Assembly: GCA_021802745.1 (NCBI GenBank)
Contig: JAJZRK010000060.1
Span: 1 to 15,676, forward strand
Direction: 5' to 3'
Source: a bacterium
GTDB taxonomy: Bacteria > Gemmatimonadota > Gemmatimonadetes > Gemmatimonadales > Gemmatimonadaceae
DNA length: 15,676 nucleotides
Shown here: positions 8,572 through 15,573 of the stretch, in pieces
Numbering within the stretch: the first letter of the stretch is position 1
Layout of the letters: each line of letters opens with the position of its first letter
The notes under the pieces: model-generated
What the model saw: the letters and a program-made list of their open reading frames with translations, nothing else
Told to the model about the DNA's origin: nothing
Databases searched by the model: none
Program-made: the position numbers and the translations under genes

Positions 8572-8838
8572 TTGGAGCGGCTGACGTATGACGGCGCCGC
8601 GCAGGCCGTGACCTATCGCTCCGACAAGTCCTTGGGCCCCACCACCGGCACCGAGACCGCCGACCCGCTGGAGTTCCTGGCGCGGATCCTGACCCACATT
8701 CCTGATATGGGACAGGTGACCACGCGGTACTACGGCTGGTATGCCAACCGACCCCGCAGGATGCGCCGACTCGCTTCGCCGATTGACGCGGCGGCGCCAG
8801 TGCCCATCGTGACTCCGCCGCGACTGGCTCCCACGGAC
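8572..8838 (+). pseudogene. IS91-family (Y2 / rolling-circle) transposase, C-terminal fragment
   Basis: From codon 8572 the frame reads LERLTYDG, then VTYRSDKS, DPLEFLARILTHIPDMGQ, TTRYYGWYANRPRRMRR and PVPIVTPPRLAPTD. The run of LEFLARLL-x-HIPD-x-G-x-x-x-x-RYYGWY-N-R-x-x-x-x-R is diagnostic for the C-terminal region of IS91-type transposases. Everything N-terminal, including the catalytic tyrosines, is missing, and the usual cysteine-rich end after LAPT has been replaced by unrelated sequence that stops at 8884-8886. It is therefore a dead fragment of about 89 residues. It marks a past insertion or rearrangement between the GH18 gene and the sulfatase cluster. Confidence 0.8.
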
Positions 8839-8863
8839 ACCGCGTACCCCGGCGCACCGGCCG

Positions 8864-8886
8864 GGACCGTTCGGTGTGCCCGATAG
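8864..8886 (+). repeat. Short imperfect direct repeat, copy B (partner at 580-602)
   Basis: This contains the same 14-mer ccgttcggtgtgcc (8867-8880) found upstream of asnA, with 20 of 23 positions shared overall. It lies about 25 bases beyond the point where similarity to the IS91-type transposase ends, so it might belong to a mobile-element end. Chance cannot be excluded. Confidence 0.35.
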
Positions 8887-9112
8887 TCCCGCATCGAACC
8901 CGTATCGGACCCGCGTCAAGAGGCCAAGGGGCGACGACCGGCAGCTGAGAGACGACCCGCAGCGGGGCGGCCCGGGACCGCCTGCGAGCCGAGCAGACGG
9001 CCGAACAACCCCACCCGATCACCCTCGGCGTTGCGTCGCGGCGTCTCGCGTCGCACCATACTTCGACAGCCCTGGTTGGAATTCCCATGCCGATCCGCGT
9101 GGTGGCGGAACC

Positions 9113-9193
9113 GTCATTGAACTGACAGGGGAACTGGAGCGACTCCGAAGGCAGTACAAGGATACCGATGACAAGCGGTTTCTCCCCGCACCG
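9113..9193 (+). pseudogene. Possible 3' remnant of a fourth sulfatase gene
   Basis: The frame here reads VIELTGELERLRRQYKDTDD followed by KRFLPAP. Sulfatases of the alkaline-phosphatase superfamily often end with a helix of this kind, and sulfatase 3 in this same window ends similarly (TLKAELARLKRAVRDDDRL). The alignment keeps L-x-x-E-L-x-R-L-K/R and the D-x-D after it. A preceding WNSHADPR could be the decayed D-P-x-E-x-x-N-L segment. No active-site part is present, the frame has no stop where a sulfatase would end, and it runs on into the next gene, all of which fit a degraded fragment. A chance amphipathic helix is the alternative. Confidence 0.4.
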
Positions 9194-9251
9194 AAAGATC
9201 CGATAAGACGCAACGGGCGCACCGGATTGTCCCAGGAGGATACAGGTTCCG

Positions 9252-10712
9252 ATGAAACAGACTCGAAGGGTTTTTCTCAAATCAGTTGGAGTGGGCGCTT
9301 CCGCGATCGCTCTGGCGGGCGGTCGCCTTGGCGCGTTGCCCGCAAGACCGCCGAACATCATCCTCATCTTCACCGACGACCAGGGTTATGGCGATCTTGG
9401 CTGTTACGGCGCAAAGGGATTCACCACACCCAATATCGACAGGATGGCGGCGGAAGGAATCCGATTCACGAATTTCTATGTCTCGCAGGCGGTGTGCAGT
9501 GCGTCTCGCGCCGCGCTCCTCACGGGCTGCTATTCCGAGCGGGTTGGAATCCAGGGCGCGCTCGGCCCCACTGCCGTCATCGGGATTTCCGACGGCGAGG
9601 AAACCATCGCGACGCTGCTCAGGAAACGAGGCTACGCCACAGGCATCTTCGGAAAGTGGCATTTGGGACATCATCGCGAATTCCTTCCCTTGCAGCATGG
9701 GTTCGACGAATTTTTCGGATTGCCGTACTCGAATGACATGTGGCCGGTCGGGTACGATGGAACACCCGCTGTGCAGGGCCGGAAAAGCACCACTCCACCG
9801 TTGCCGCTGATCGATGGAAACGAGAAGGTGGATGAGGTGGCAACGCTGGCCGACCAGGACAGGCTGACGACACGATACACGGAGCGGGCGGTTCGTTTCA
9901 TCGAGAAAAACAGAGACAAACCATTTTTCCTCTATTTGCCGCACTCCATGCCTCATGTTCCGCTTGGGGTCTCCGGGAAATTCCGCGGGAAAAGTGCGCA
10001 GGGGAAATACGGAGACGTGATCATGGAGATTGACTGGTCCGTCGGAGAGATTCTCAAGACTGTGCAACGGCTCGATCTGGATAGTGACACGCTGATCATC
10101 TATGCGAGTGACAACGGGCCGTGGTTGAATTTTGGCAACCACGCCGGCTCGACCGGGCCGTTGAGGGAGGGAAAGGGAACCACATGGGAGGGTGGAGCAC
10201 GAGTTCCCTGTGTCATGCGATTCCCGGGCCGCATTCCACGCGCACAGGTGTGTGCCAACATCGCATCGACAATCGATCTGCTGCCGACGATCGCCGCCAT
10301 AGCCGGTTCACCGCTCCCCAGGAACCGGATTGACGGCGTCGACCTCTCACCGTTGCTTGCAGGGGTTCAAGGCGCCAATCCTCGGGATCACTTCTTCTAC
10401 TATTATGGGGGTGCGCTGCAGGCCGTGCGAGAAGGACAATGGAAACTTCATTTTCCCCATCCCTATCGGTCCTACAAGGGTGTCGCCGCCGGGAATGATG
10501 GCCAGCCGGGACTGTATACCACCGGCGAAACCGGGCTCGAGCTCTATGATCTCGCGAGCGATGTTGGAGAATCGGTCAATGTTGCCACCAAGCACCCGGA
10601 TGTTGTGGAACGCCTCCAGGCATTGGGACAAATGGAACGCGAGGAACTGGGAGACAAATTGACCGGTACCATCGGCCGAGGGGTTCGGCAGCCCGGCCGT
10701 GTGGGACGATAG
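9252..10712 (+). CDS. Formylglycine-dependent sulfatase 1 (arylsulfatase A-like, Tat-like signal)
   Basis: This enzyme hydrolyses sulfate esters, probably from glycans, in the periplasm or outside. It has 486 residues. The N-terminus TRRVFLKS followed by a hydrophobic stretch is a twin-arginine signal. The catalytic core follows the family order: metal ligands in IFTDDQGYGD (Asp42, Asp43), the modification site C-S-A-S-R-A-A-L-L-T-G with Cys82 as the residue converted to formylglycine, GKWHLG (Lys135, His137), and YASDNGPW (Asp287, Asn288). The core has Ala where most family members have Pro (C-x-P-S-R); C-x-A-S-R occurs in a recognised minority. The C-terminal subdomain includes LYDLASDVGESVNVA. 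AGGAGGA at 9234-9240 lies 11 bases before ATG, a little far, with AGG 5 bases upstream as an alternative. The substrate is unknown; galactose-, GlcNAc- or GalNAc-sulfates are common for relatives. Confidence 0.92.
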   Translation: MKQTRRVFLKSVGVGASAIALAGGRLGALPARPPNIILIFTDDQGYGDLGCYGAKGFTTPNIDRMAAEGIRFTNFYVSQAVCSASRAALLTGCYSERVGIQGALGPTAVIGISDGEETIATLLRKRGYATGIFGKWHLGHHREFLPLQHGFDEFFGLPYSNDMWPVGYDGTPAVQGRKSTTPPLPLIDGNEKVDEVATLADQDRLTTRYTERAVRFIEKNRDKPFFLYLPHSMPHVPLGVSGKFRGKSAQGKYGDVIMEIDWSVGEILKTVQRLDLDSDTLIIYASDNGPWLNFGNHAGSTGPLREGKGTTWEGGARVPCVMRFPGRIPRAQVCANIASTIDLLPTIAAIAGSPLPRNRIDGVDLSPLLAGVQGANPRDHFFYYYGGALQAVREGQWKLHFPHPYRSYKGVAAGNDGQPGLYTTGETGLELYDLASDVGESVNVATKHPDVVERLQALGQMEREELGDKLTGTIGRGVRQPGRVGR

Positions 10713-10865
10713 CACACCCCGCGGGCGGTTCGGCGAGCGCAATGGGTGCGTTCGTCAACAGACAACTTCCGTCCAGCTCTCGCTGCCACGGCGAGGGCAA
10801 TAGTTTCGGCTGCGTACGTCTCGCCGTGCTGACGATGAAACGCGCTATGCGCGAGCGCGCCGGCA

Positions 10866-12119
10866 TCATTGCCGTTCCGCCGCCTTGTCCTGTGCGTTCG
10901 CCATGGCCATGACCTCCGCCGGCGCCTGCCCCCGCTTCAGTTGTTCCGCCATGAACGTCATGTACGGCGCCACGTGGTGGAAGAAACGCTTGTAGCCCCG
11001 GCAGAGGTAGTTCAGCCCCGCCTCACCATCGGGTGTCCTGGCGAAGCGGTGCTTGGGACATTCGCCGTTGCAGGCGAACCGCACGTCACACTGCTGGCAA
11101 TAGCGTGGAAGGGCTTTGCGCTTGGCGGCACCGAACCTCCGCTGCCGCGGCGAATGCGCGAGCGCGGCAATCCCTTCCTCAACGATGTTGCCAAGCCTGC
11201 TCTCCGGGTAGACGAAGTGATCACACGAATAGAGATCGCCGTTGTGCTCGAGCGCGAGCGCGTCGCCGCACTCCTCCCTGAACACACAGAGGCTGGGCGC
11301 AAGACCCGCCCAGATCTCCAGCGACACGTCGAAGAGCTGCACGAAGACCCGGCCGACGTCGTGCCGCACCCATTCGTCGAAGATCGTGGTGAGGAAGCTG
11401 CCGTATTGCTCCGGCTCCACCGACCACTCGGCCACGCGCGCACGCCCCGTGAAGGCGGGAGGAACCAGTTCATGCGGACCGGACGCCCTGACCCGCCGGC
11501 GTTCGGCGATCGGGATGAACTGCATGAAACCGCTGCCGATCTCCTTGAGGAACCGATAGACCTCGAGCGGCGCTCCGGAGTTCCTGTGATGCACGCAGGT
11601 GAGGGTGTTGAATTCGACCGCATGCGCCTGCAACAGGCGGATCCCCTTCATCACACGCTCGAACGTCGGCTGGCCACCTTTCCCCACGCGAAAGGCGTCG
11701 TGCAGCTCGCCCGGGCCGTCGATGGAGACGCCGATGAGGAACTTCTCCTGCGCCAGGAAGTCGCCCCAGGCGTCATCGAGGAGGATTCCGTTGGTCTGGA
11801 GGGTGTTGGTGATCGTCCGTCCGGCGGCATACTGCTTCTGCAGGGACACGGCGCGCCTGAAGAAGTCCACGCCGAGAAGCGTCGGTTCGCCCCCCTGCCA
11901 CGCGAACGTGACGTTCGCGCCGGCTTGCGCCGCGATGAAGTCGCGCGTGTATCGCTCCAGGACGTCGTCCGCCATCCTGACGCCACCCGACTCCTTCGGG
12001 TAGAAGCGCTGCTTCTCCAGGTAGAAGCAGTAGGCGCAGTCGAGGTTGCAGATGGCCCCCGACGGCTTCGCCAGGATGTGGATGTCGGAAGTCTTCTCCG
12101 GCAGCGGCGCGCGCGGCAT
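10866..12119 (-). CDS. Anaerobic-type sulfatase-maturating enzyme (radical SAM/SPASM, anSME)
   Basis: This cytoplasmic radical SAM enzyme oxidises the active-site Cys (or Ser) of sulfatases to formylglycine. The product has 417 residues: the SAM-cluster motif C-N-L-D-C-A-Y-C (Cys24, Cys28, Cys31), GGEP at 76-79, a GVSIDGP strand, and a SPASM domain with eight cysteines at 278, 284, 299, 341, 344, 350, 354 and 373 that match the spacing expected for two auxiliary 4Fe-4S clusters. QTNGILLDD and CNGECPKHRF are typical of the family. The start is taken as the ATG at 12119-12117, directly before PRAPLPEKTSDIHILAKP; the frame is open further upstream inside sulfatase 2. It starts 11 bases after the sulfatase 2 stop, so both are probably co-transcribed. 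It is the only maturase in the window and presumably serves all three sulfatases. Confidence 0.95.
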   Translation of the reverse strand: MPRAPLPEKTSDIHILAKPSGAICNLDCAYCFYLEKQRFYPKESGGVRMADDVLERYTRDFIAAQAGANVTFAWQGGEPTLLGVDFFRRAVSLQKQYAAGRTITNTLQTNGILLDDAWGDFLAQEKFLIGVSIDGPGELHDAFRVGKGGQPTFERVMKGIRLLQAHAVEFNTLTCVHHRNSGAPLEVYRFLKEIGSGFMQFIPIAERRRVRASGPHELVPPAFTGRARVAEWSVEPEQYGSFLTTIFDEWVRHDVGRVFVQLFDVSLEIWAGLAPSLCVFREECGDALALEHNGDLYSCDHFVYPESRLGNIVEEGIAALAHSPRQRRFGAAKRKALPRYCQQCDVRFACNGECPKHRFARTPDGEAGLNYLCRGYKRFFHHVAPYMTFMAEQLKRGQAPAEVMAMANAQDKAAERQ

Positions 12120-12130
12120 CGCCCGGCCGC

Positions 12131-13639
12131 CTATCCCGGGTAGTTCGGCGAGTGCAACTGCCGCGAGGTGCGGAGGCCGAGCTTGCCCTCCACGACCCAC
12201 GGAGCGCCGCGCGGGGCGAGGTGCGCGATCATCCGGTCGCGCCAGGCGCGCAGTTCGTCGCTCCACCCGGGATCGCCGGCGCGATCAACCACTTCCTGCG
12301 GATCGTGTTCGAGGTCGAACAACTGCTCGCGTCCGGTCATCGCATGGAAGATGTACTTCCGCTTGCCGTCGGTCAGCGCGTTCCAGTGGTTCTCCGCGCT
12401 GTAGGTCACGTCGTGCTCGAGGTCGATCCACGGGCGCCAGGATGCGGCGGGATCGCGCGCCAGTGTGAGGAGTGACCGCCCATCCACCTGCGGGGGAATC
12501 GCCGCGCCGGCCGCGTCGAGCAGTGTCGGGAGTACGTCGCGAATCTCGACCGGGTTCGGCAGCACGCGCCCGCGCGCCCCCGTCCACCCGGCCGGCCAGT
12601 GCACGATCATCGGAATGCGCGCGGAGCCCTGATAGGCGTAGCTCTTCCTCCAGAGATGATGATCCCCGAGCATGTCGCCGTGATCGGAGAGATAGACCAC
12701 GAGCGTGTTGTCGAGCCAACCGCGATCCCGCAGCGTGGCCAGCACGCGCCCGATCTGTTCGTCCACGAAGCTGACCGAGCCGCAGTAGCCCTGCCGCGAG
12801 CTGCGTACCTGCGCCGGTCCGAACTCGCCGTGCCATGGCGCCCGGCCGTTGTCGGAAGGCACGCGATATGCGTCGGCCCAGGCGCCTTCGGCCGCCGGCG
12901 GAATGCTGGCGTCGTCGTAGCGGTCCATCCACCGTTTCGGTGGATCGTACGGGCTGTGCGGCCGCGAGAACGACACCTTGAGGAAGAACGGCTCCCGGCG
13001 CTCGTAGTCGCGAAGGAAACGGACCGCGGTGTCGCCGGTCCAGGTGGTGGGATGGAGGCGTTCCGGCAGCGCATACGGGCGCGCCTCGTATCCGTTCCAG
13101 TTGAGCCCCGTTGCATCGGGATCGTCGTCAGGCGCCTCGGACCAGAACCATGAACGGTAGTCGCTGCGGAACTCCGGGGACTCGACGCGTCCGGACTCAT
13201 CGAGCAGCGTCTCGTTGAACCCGTGTGTGGAGCGCTGGGGATGCCAGTGCATCTTGCCGATGCCGGCCGTGTAGTAGCCGGCCTCGCGCAGCAGGCGGGG
13301 CATTTCCACCGGATACCGTTCGGCGACAGTACCGTACCCGAGGAGGCCGTGGTTCCACGGGGACATCCCCGTCAGCAGGGCTGCGCGCGCCGGGGTGCAC
13401 GTCGGCGTCGATGAGTAGGCGTTGCCGAACCGCACGCCGCCGCTCGCAAGCCGGTCGAGGTTCGGCGTGATGACCGGCGTCGTTCCCTCGGCACCGATCC
13501 AGTCGCCGCGGTGCTGGTCGGCCATCAGCAGCAGGATGTGCGGACGGCCTGCCGCCGTTGCCGCTCTGTCTGGCCAGGTGAACGCCGGCGCGCACGCCGC
13601 GGCGATTCCTGCCTTGACGAAGTCGCGCCGTCGTATCAT
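12131..13639 (-). CDS. Formylglycine-dependent sulfatase 2 (Tat-like signal, C-T-P-A-R type)
   Basis: The product has 502 residues and starts MIRRRDFVKAGIAAACAPAF, a twin-arginine type signal. Core residues are in order: LLLMADQHRGDW (Asp41, Gln42 as metal-site residues), C-T-P-A-R-A-A-L-L-T-G with Cys81 as the formylglycine precursor (codon 13399-13397), GIGKMHWHP (Lys129, His131), SFSRPHSPYDPP, and YLSDHGDMLGDHHLWRKS (Asp319, His320). The C-terminal part has TDGKRKYIFHAMTGREQLFDL. Ala in place of Ser in C-T-P-x-R is also seen in E. coli YidJ-type sulfatases and is compatible with modification. The frame is open to 13978, but ATG 13639 has GGAG 8 bases upstream and gives the clean signal, so I start there. 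The maturase gene follows 11 bases after the stop. The substrate is unresolved; the DHGDMLGDHxLWxK pattern is shared with choline- and iduronate-sulfatase-like groups. Confidence 0.92.
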   Translation of the reverse strand: MIRRRDFVKAGIAAACAPAFTWPDRAATAAGRPHILLLMADQHRGDWIGAEGTTPVITPNLDRLASGGVRFGNAYSSTPTCTPARAALLTGMSPWNHGLLGYGTVAERYPVEMPRLLREAGYYTAGIGKMHWHPQRSTHGFNETLLDESGRVESPEFRSDYRSWFWSEAPDDDPDATGLNWNGYEARPYALPERLHPTTWTGDTAVRFLRDYERREPFFLKVSFSRPHSPYDPPKRWMDRYDDASIPPAAEGAWADAYRVPSDNGRAPWHGEFGPAQVRSSRQGYCGSVSFVDEQIGRVLATLRDRGWLDNTLVVYLSDHGDMLGDHHLWRKSYAYQGSARIPMIVHWPAGWTGARGRVLPNPVEIRDVLPTLLDAAGAAIPPQVDGRSLLTLARDPAASWRPWIDLEHDVTYSAENHWNALTDGKRKYIFHAMTGREQLFDLEHDPQEVVDRAGDPGWSDELRAWRDRMIAHLAPRGAPWVVEGKLGLRTSRQLHSPNYPG

Positions 13640-13706
13640 TCGTCCGGCTCCGGATTTCGGTAGGTTCACCAGAGGGAGGCGCTTGGTTCTCATCCGCGCC
13701 CGCATG

Positions 13707-13735
13707 AATCTCCGGCTGGATGCGCCGCGAGTCAA
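13707..13735 (-). promoter_or_regulatory. Possible promoter for the sulfatase 2 - maturase unit
   Basis: On the minus strand TTGACT (13735-13730) is followed after 17 bases by GAGATT (13712-13707), which matches the -10 consensus at three of six positions. It lies about 70 bases before the sulfatase 2 start, within the 247-base divergent region shared with sulfatase 3. The position is sensible but the -10 is weak. Confidence 0.22.
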
Positions 13736-13886
13736 GCGAGTGGCAGTCGTCCCATCAAACTTCCTTCTGCAGGCGACGGGATGTATGATGCTTCTACCAT
13801 GACGCTGGCGCGGCCGCCGGGCGCCGACAGGCGCTCGCCAAACTAGCCGCTGGTGCACGCGGGAACCGATCGATCCGGGGGGACTC

Positions 13887-15437
13887 ATGAAACGTAGGAC
13901 GCTCGTACTCTGCCTTGCGCTCGCCTTTCCCGCCATCGTCTCTCCGCAGGCACGCCGGGCGGCGCGGCCGAACATCATCTACATCATGTCAGACGATCAC
14001 GCGGCGCACGCCATCGGCGCCTACGGATCGAAGGTCAACACCACGCCGCATCTCGACCGCCTGGCGGCCGAGGGGGCGCTGCTCACGAACGTGTTCGCCA
14101 CCAATGCGATCTGCACGCCGAGCCGGGCCGCCATTCTCACCGGCCAGTACGCACACATCAATGGCGTGACGATGTTCAACCGCTTCGACAGTTCGCGGCA
14201 GACCGTCGCGCAACTACTGCAGCAGGGCGGCTACTACACGGGAATGGTCGGCAAGTGGCACCTCGGAAGCGATCCGCAGGGCTTCGACCGGTGGGAAATT
14301 CTTCCCGGCCAGGGCGCGTACAACGATCCCGTGATGTACACCGCGACCTCCGAGACGACGTACACCGGGCGCTATGTCACCGACGTCATCACCGACCGGG
14401 CCCTCGACTTCCTGAACAACCGTCCGCGTGGCAAGCCGTTCTTCCTGATGATGCACCACAAGGCGCCGCACCGACCGTGGGAACCGAACGCCGAACAGGC
14501 CAGACGCTTTGCCGGCCGGTGGATTCCCGAGCCGGTCACGTTCTGGGACAACTACGAGACGCGCACCGATGCGCTGCACGAGAACCAGCAGCGCGTCGCG
14601 AAGGACATGACCAACCGCGACCTCAAGCTGGCGCCGCCGGCCGGACTCGGCGGGAAGGACCTCGCCCGGTGGTACCGCATCAGGCCTGACACGGTGACGA
14701 TCGAGCGTGACGGCAAGCCGGTGATGCTCACCGGCGAGGCGCTCGTGCGCTGGAAGTATCAGCGGTACATGCAGGACTACCTGGCCACCGTGCAGTCGGT
14801 GGACGAGAGCGTCGGCCAAGTGCTGGCGTACCTCGACAAGGCCGGGCTCGCGCAGAACACGATGGTGATCTACTCCAGCGACCAGGGGTTCTTCCTTGGC
14901 GACCACGGACTGTTCGACAAGCGCTTCATGTATGAAGAGTCCATGCGCATGCCGTTCCTCGTGCGCTGGCCAGCGGGCATCAAGCCGGGCACGAAGAGCA
15001 GTGCGATGGGACTGAACATCGACTTCGCGCCGACGTTTCTCGACGCGGCAGGCCTGCCGGTCTCTCCGGAGATGCAGGGGCGCAGCCTGATGCCGGTGCT
15101 CCGCGGGCGCATCCCGACCGATTGGCGTACATCCATGTATTACCGCTACTACCACGATCCGGGCGACCACAACACGCGTGCGCACTACGGCGTGCGGACG
15201 CGGACGCATAAGCTGATCTACTTCTGGAAGGAGGATCAGTGGGAGCTGTTCGATCTGGTCAACGACCCGTACGAGCTGCACAACCTCTACGGTCAACCGG
15301 GACTGGAGGGGTTCACGGCTACGCTGAAGGCCGAGTTGGCACGGCTGAAGCGTGCGGTGCGGGACGATGACCGGCTGGCGGACGTCCAGCTGCCGAATGG
15401 GGTAGATGGCGCCGTGGCGAAGCTGCGGGGAAGGTAG
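13887..15437 (+). CDS. Formylglycine-dependent sulfatase 3 (N-acetylglucosamine-6-sulfatase-like, S1_11 type)
   Basis: The product has 516 residues with a Sec-type signal (KRRTLVLCLALAFPAIVSPQA). Core: YIMSDDHAAHAIGAYG (Asp36, Asp37), C-T-P-S-R-A-A-I-L-T-G with Cys76 the formylglycine precursor, VGKWHLGSDPQGFDRW (Lys123, His125), MMHHKAPHRPWEP (His190, Lys192, His195), and YSSDQGFFLGDHGLFDKRFM (Asp332, Gln333). The HHKAPHRPWEP segment, the SDQGFFLGDHGxFDKRFMYEES block, and the end MYYRYYHDPGDHNTRAHYGVRT match bacterial GlcNAc-6-O-sulfatases acting on mucin or heparan-type glycans; that specificity is inferred from memory of the family. A GGGGGGA run (13877-13883) lies just before ATG 13887. 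The gene is divergent from sulfatase 2, and the two start 247 bases apart. The perfect palindrome GAGCGTACGCTC (15439-15450) lies right after the stop. Confidence 0.93.
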   Translation: MKRRTLVLCLALAFPAIVSPQARRAARPNIIYIMSDDHAAHAIGAYGSKVNTTPHLDRLAAEGALLTNVFATNAICTPSRAAILTGQYAHINGVTMFNRFDSSRQTVAQLLQQGGYYTGMVGKWHLGSDPQGFDRWEILPGQGAYNDPVMYTATSETTYTGRYVTDVITDRALDFLNNRPRGKPFFLMMHHKAPHRPWEPNAEQARRFAGRWIPEPVTFWDNYETRTDALHENQQRVAKDMTNRDLKLAPPAGLGGKDLARWYRIRPDTVTIERDGKPVMLTGEALVRWKYQRYMQDYLATVQSVDESVGQVLAYLDKAGLAQNTMVIYSSDQGFFLGDHGLFDKRFMYEESMRMPFLVRWPAGIKPGTKSSAMGLNIDFAPTFLDAAGLPVSPEMQGRSLMPVLRGRIPTDWRTSMYYRYYHDPGDHNTRAHYGVRTRTHKLIYFWKEDQWELFDLVNDPYELHNLYGQPGLEGFTATLKAELARLKRAVRDDDRLADVQLPNGVDGAVAKLRGR

Positions 15438-15438
15438 G

Positions 15439-15450
15439 GAGCGTACGCTC
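15439..15450. repeat. Perfect 12-base palindrome just after sulfatase 3
   Basis: GAGCGTACGCTC begins one base after the TAG stop. It is fully self-complementary with no loop and no following T-run, so it is not a standard terminator. It might be a protein-binding site or coincidence. Confidence 0.3.
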
Positions 15451-15573
15451 GAGGCGTGGTGGCTGGCGCAGTCCTCGACCACGCCATTGACCCGGGCAAG
15501 GATATCGAACCGCGCGAACACGGCAGGGTCTTCCTCTTTGCGCCCGAACTTCCAACGCCCCTTCGACTTCTCA

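Larger units (their letters stand above)
8496..9251. other. 756-base gap without an intact gene, holding decayed mobile and sulfatase sequence
   Basis: The interval between the GH18 gene and sulfatase 1 has no complete gene that I can support. Its first 60 bases are noticeably AT-richer than the surroundings. It then holds an IS91-type transposase fragment (8572-8838), copy B of a short repeat (8864-8886), an uninterpretable GC-rich stretch (about 8890-9060) and a possible sulfatase C-terminal remnant (9113-9193). No convincing terminator for the upstream operon or promoter for sulfatase 1 was seen. Confidence 0.7.

Noticed and set aside
8876..9736. A plus-strand open frame spanning the gap and the first third of sulfatase 1
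   Set aside because: It overlaps sulfatase 1 in another frame; only a short piece around 9113-9193 looks like former coding sequence.
10841..10853. Hairpin CGCGC-TAT-GCGCG between the converging sulfatase 1 and maturase genes
   Set aside because: The stem is only 5 base pairs with no T-run on either strand; the 153-base region holds no convincing terminator.
10869..12143. A 424-codon plus-strand open frame opposite the maturase
   Set aside because: The minus strand encodes all family cysteines of anSME in correct spacing; the plus frame is an antisense artefact.
13761..13789. Possible promoter TTCCTT-17-TATGAT for sulfatase 3
   Set aside because: The TATGAT hexamer is good, but the -35 is poor, and the site lies nearly 100 bases from the start codon with no other support.
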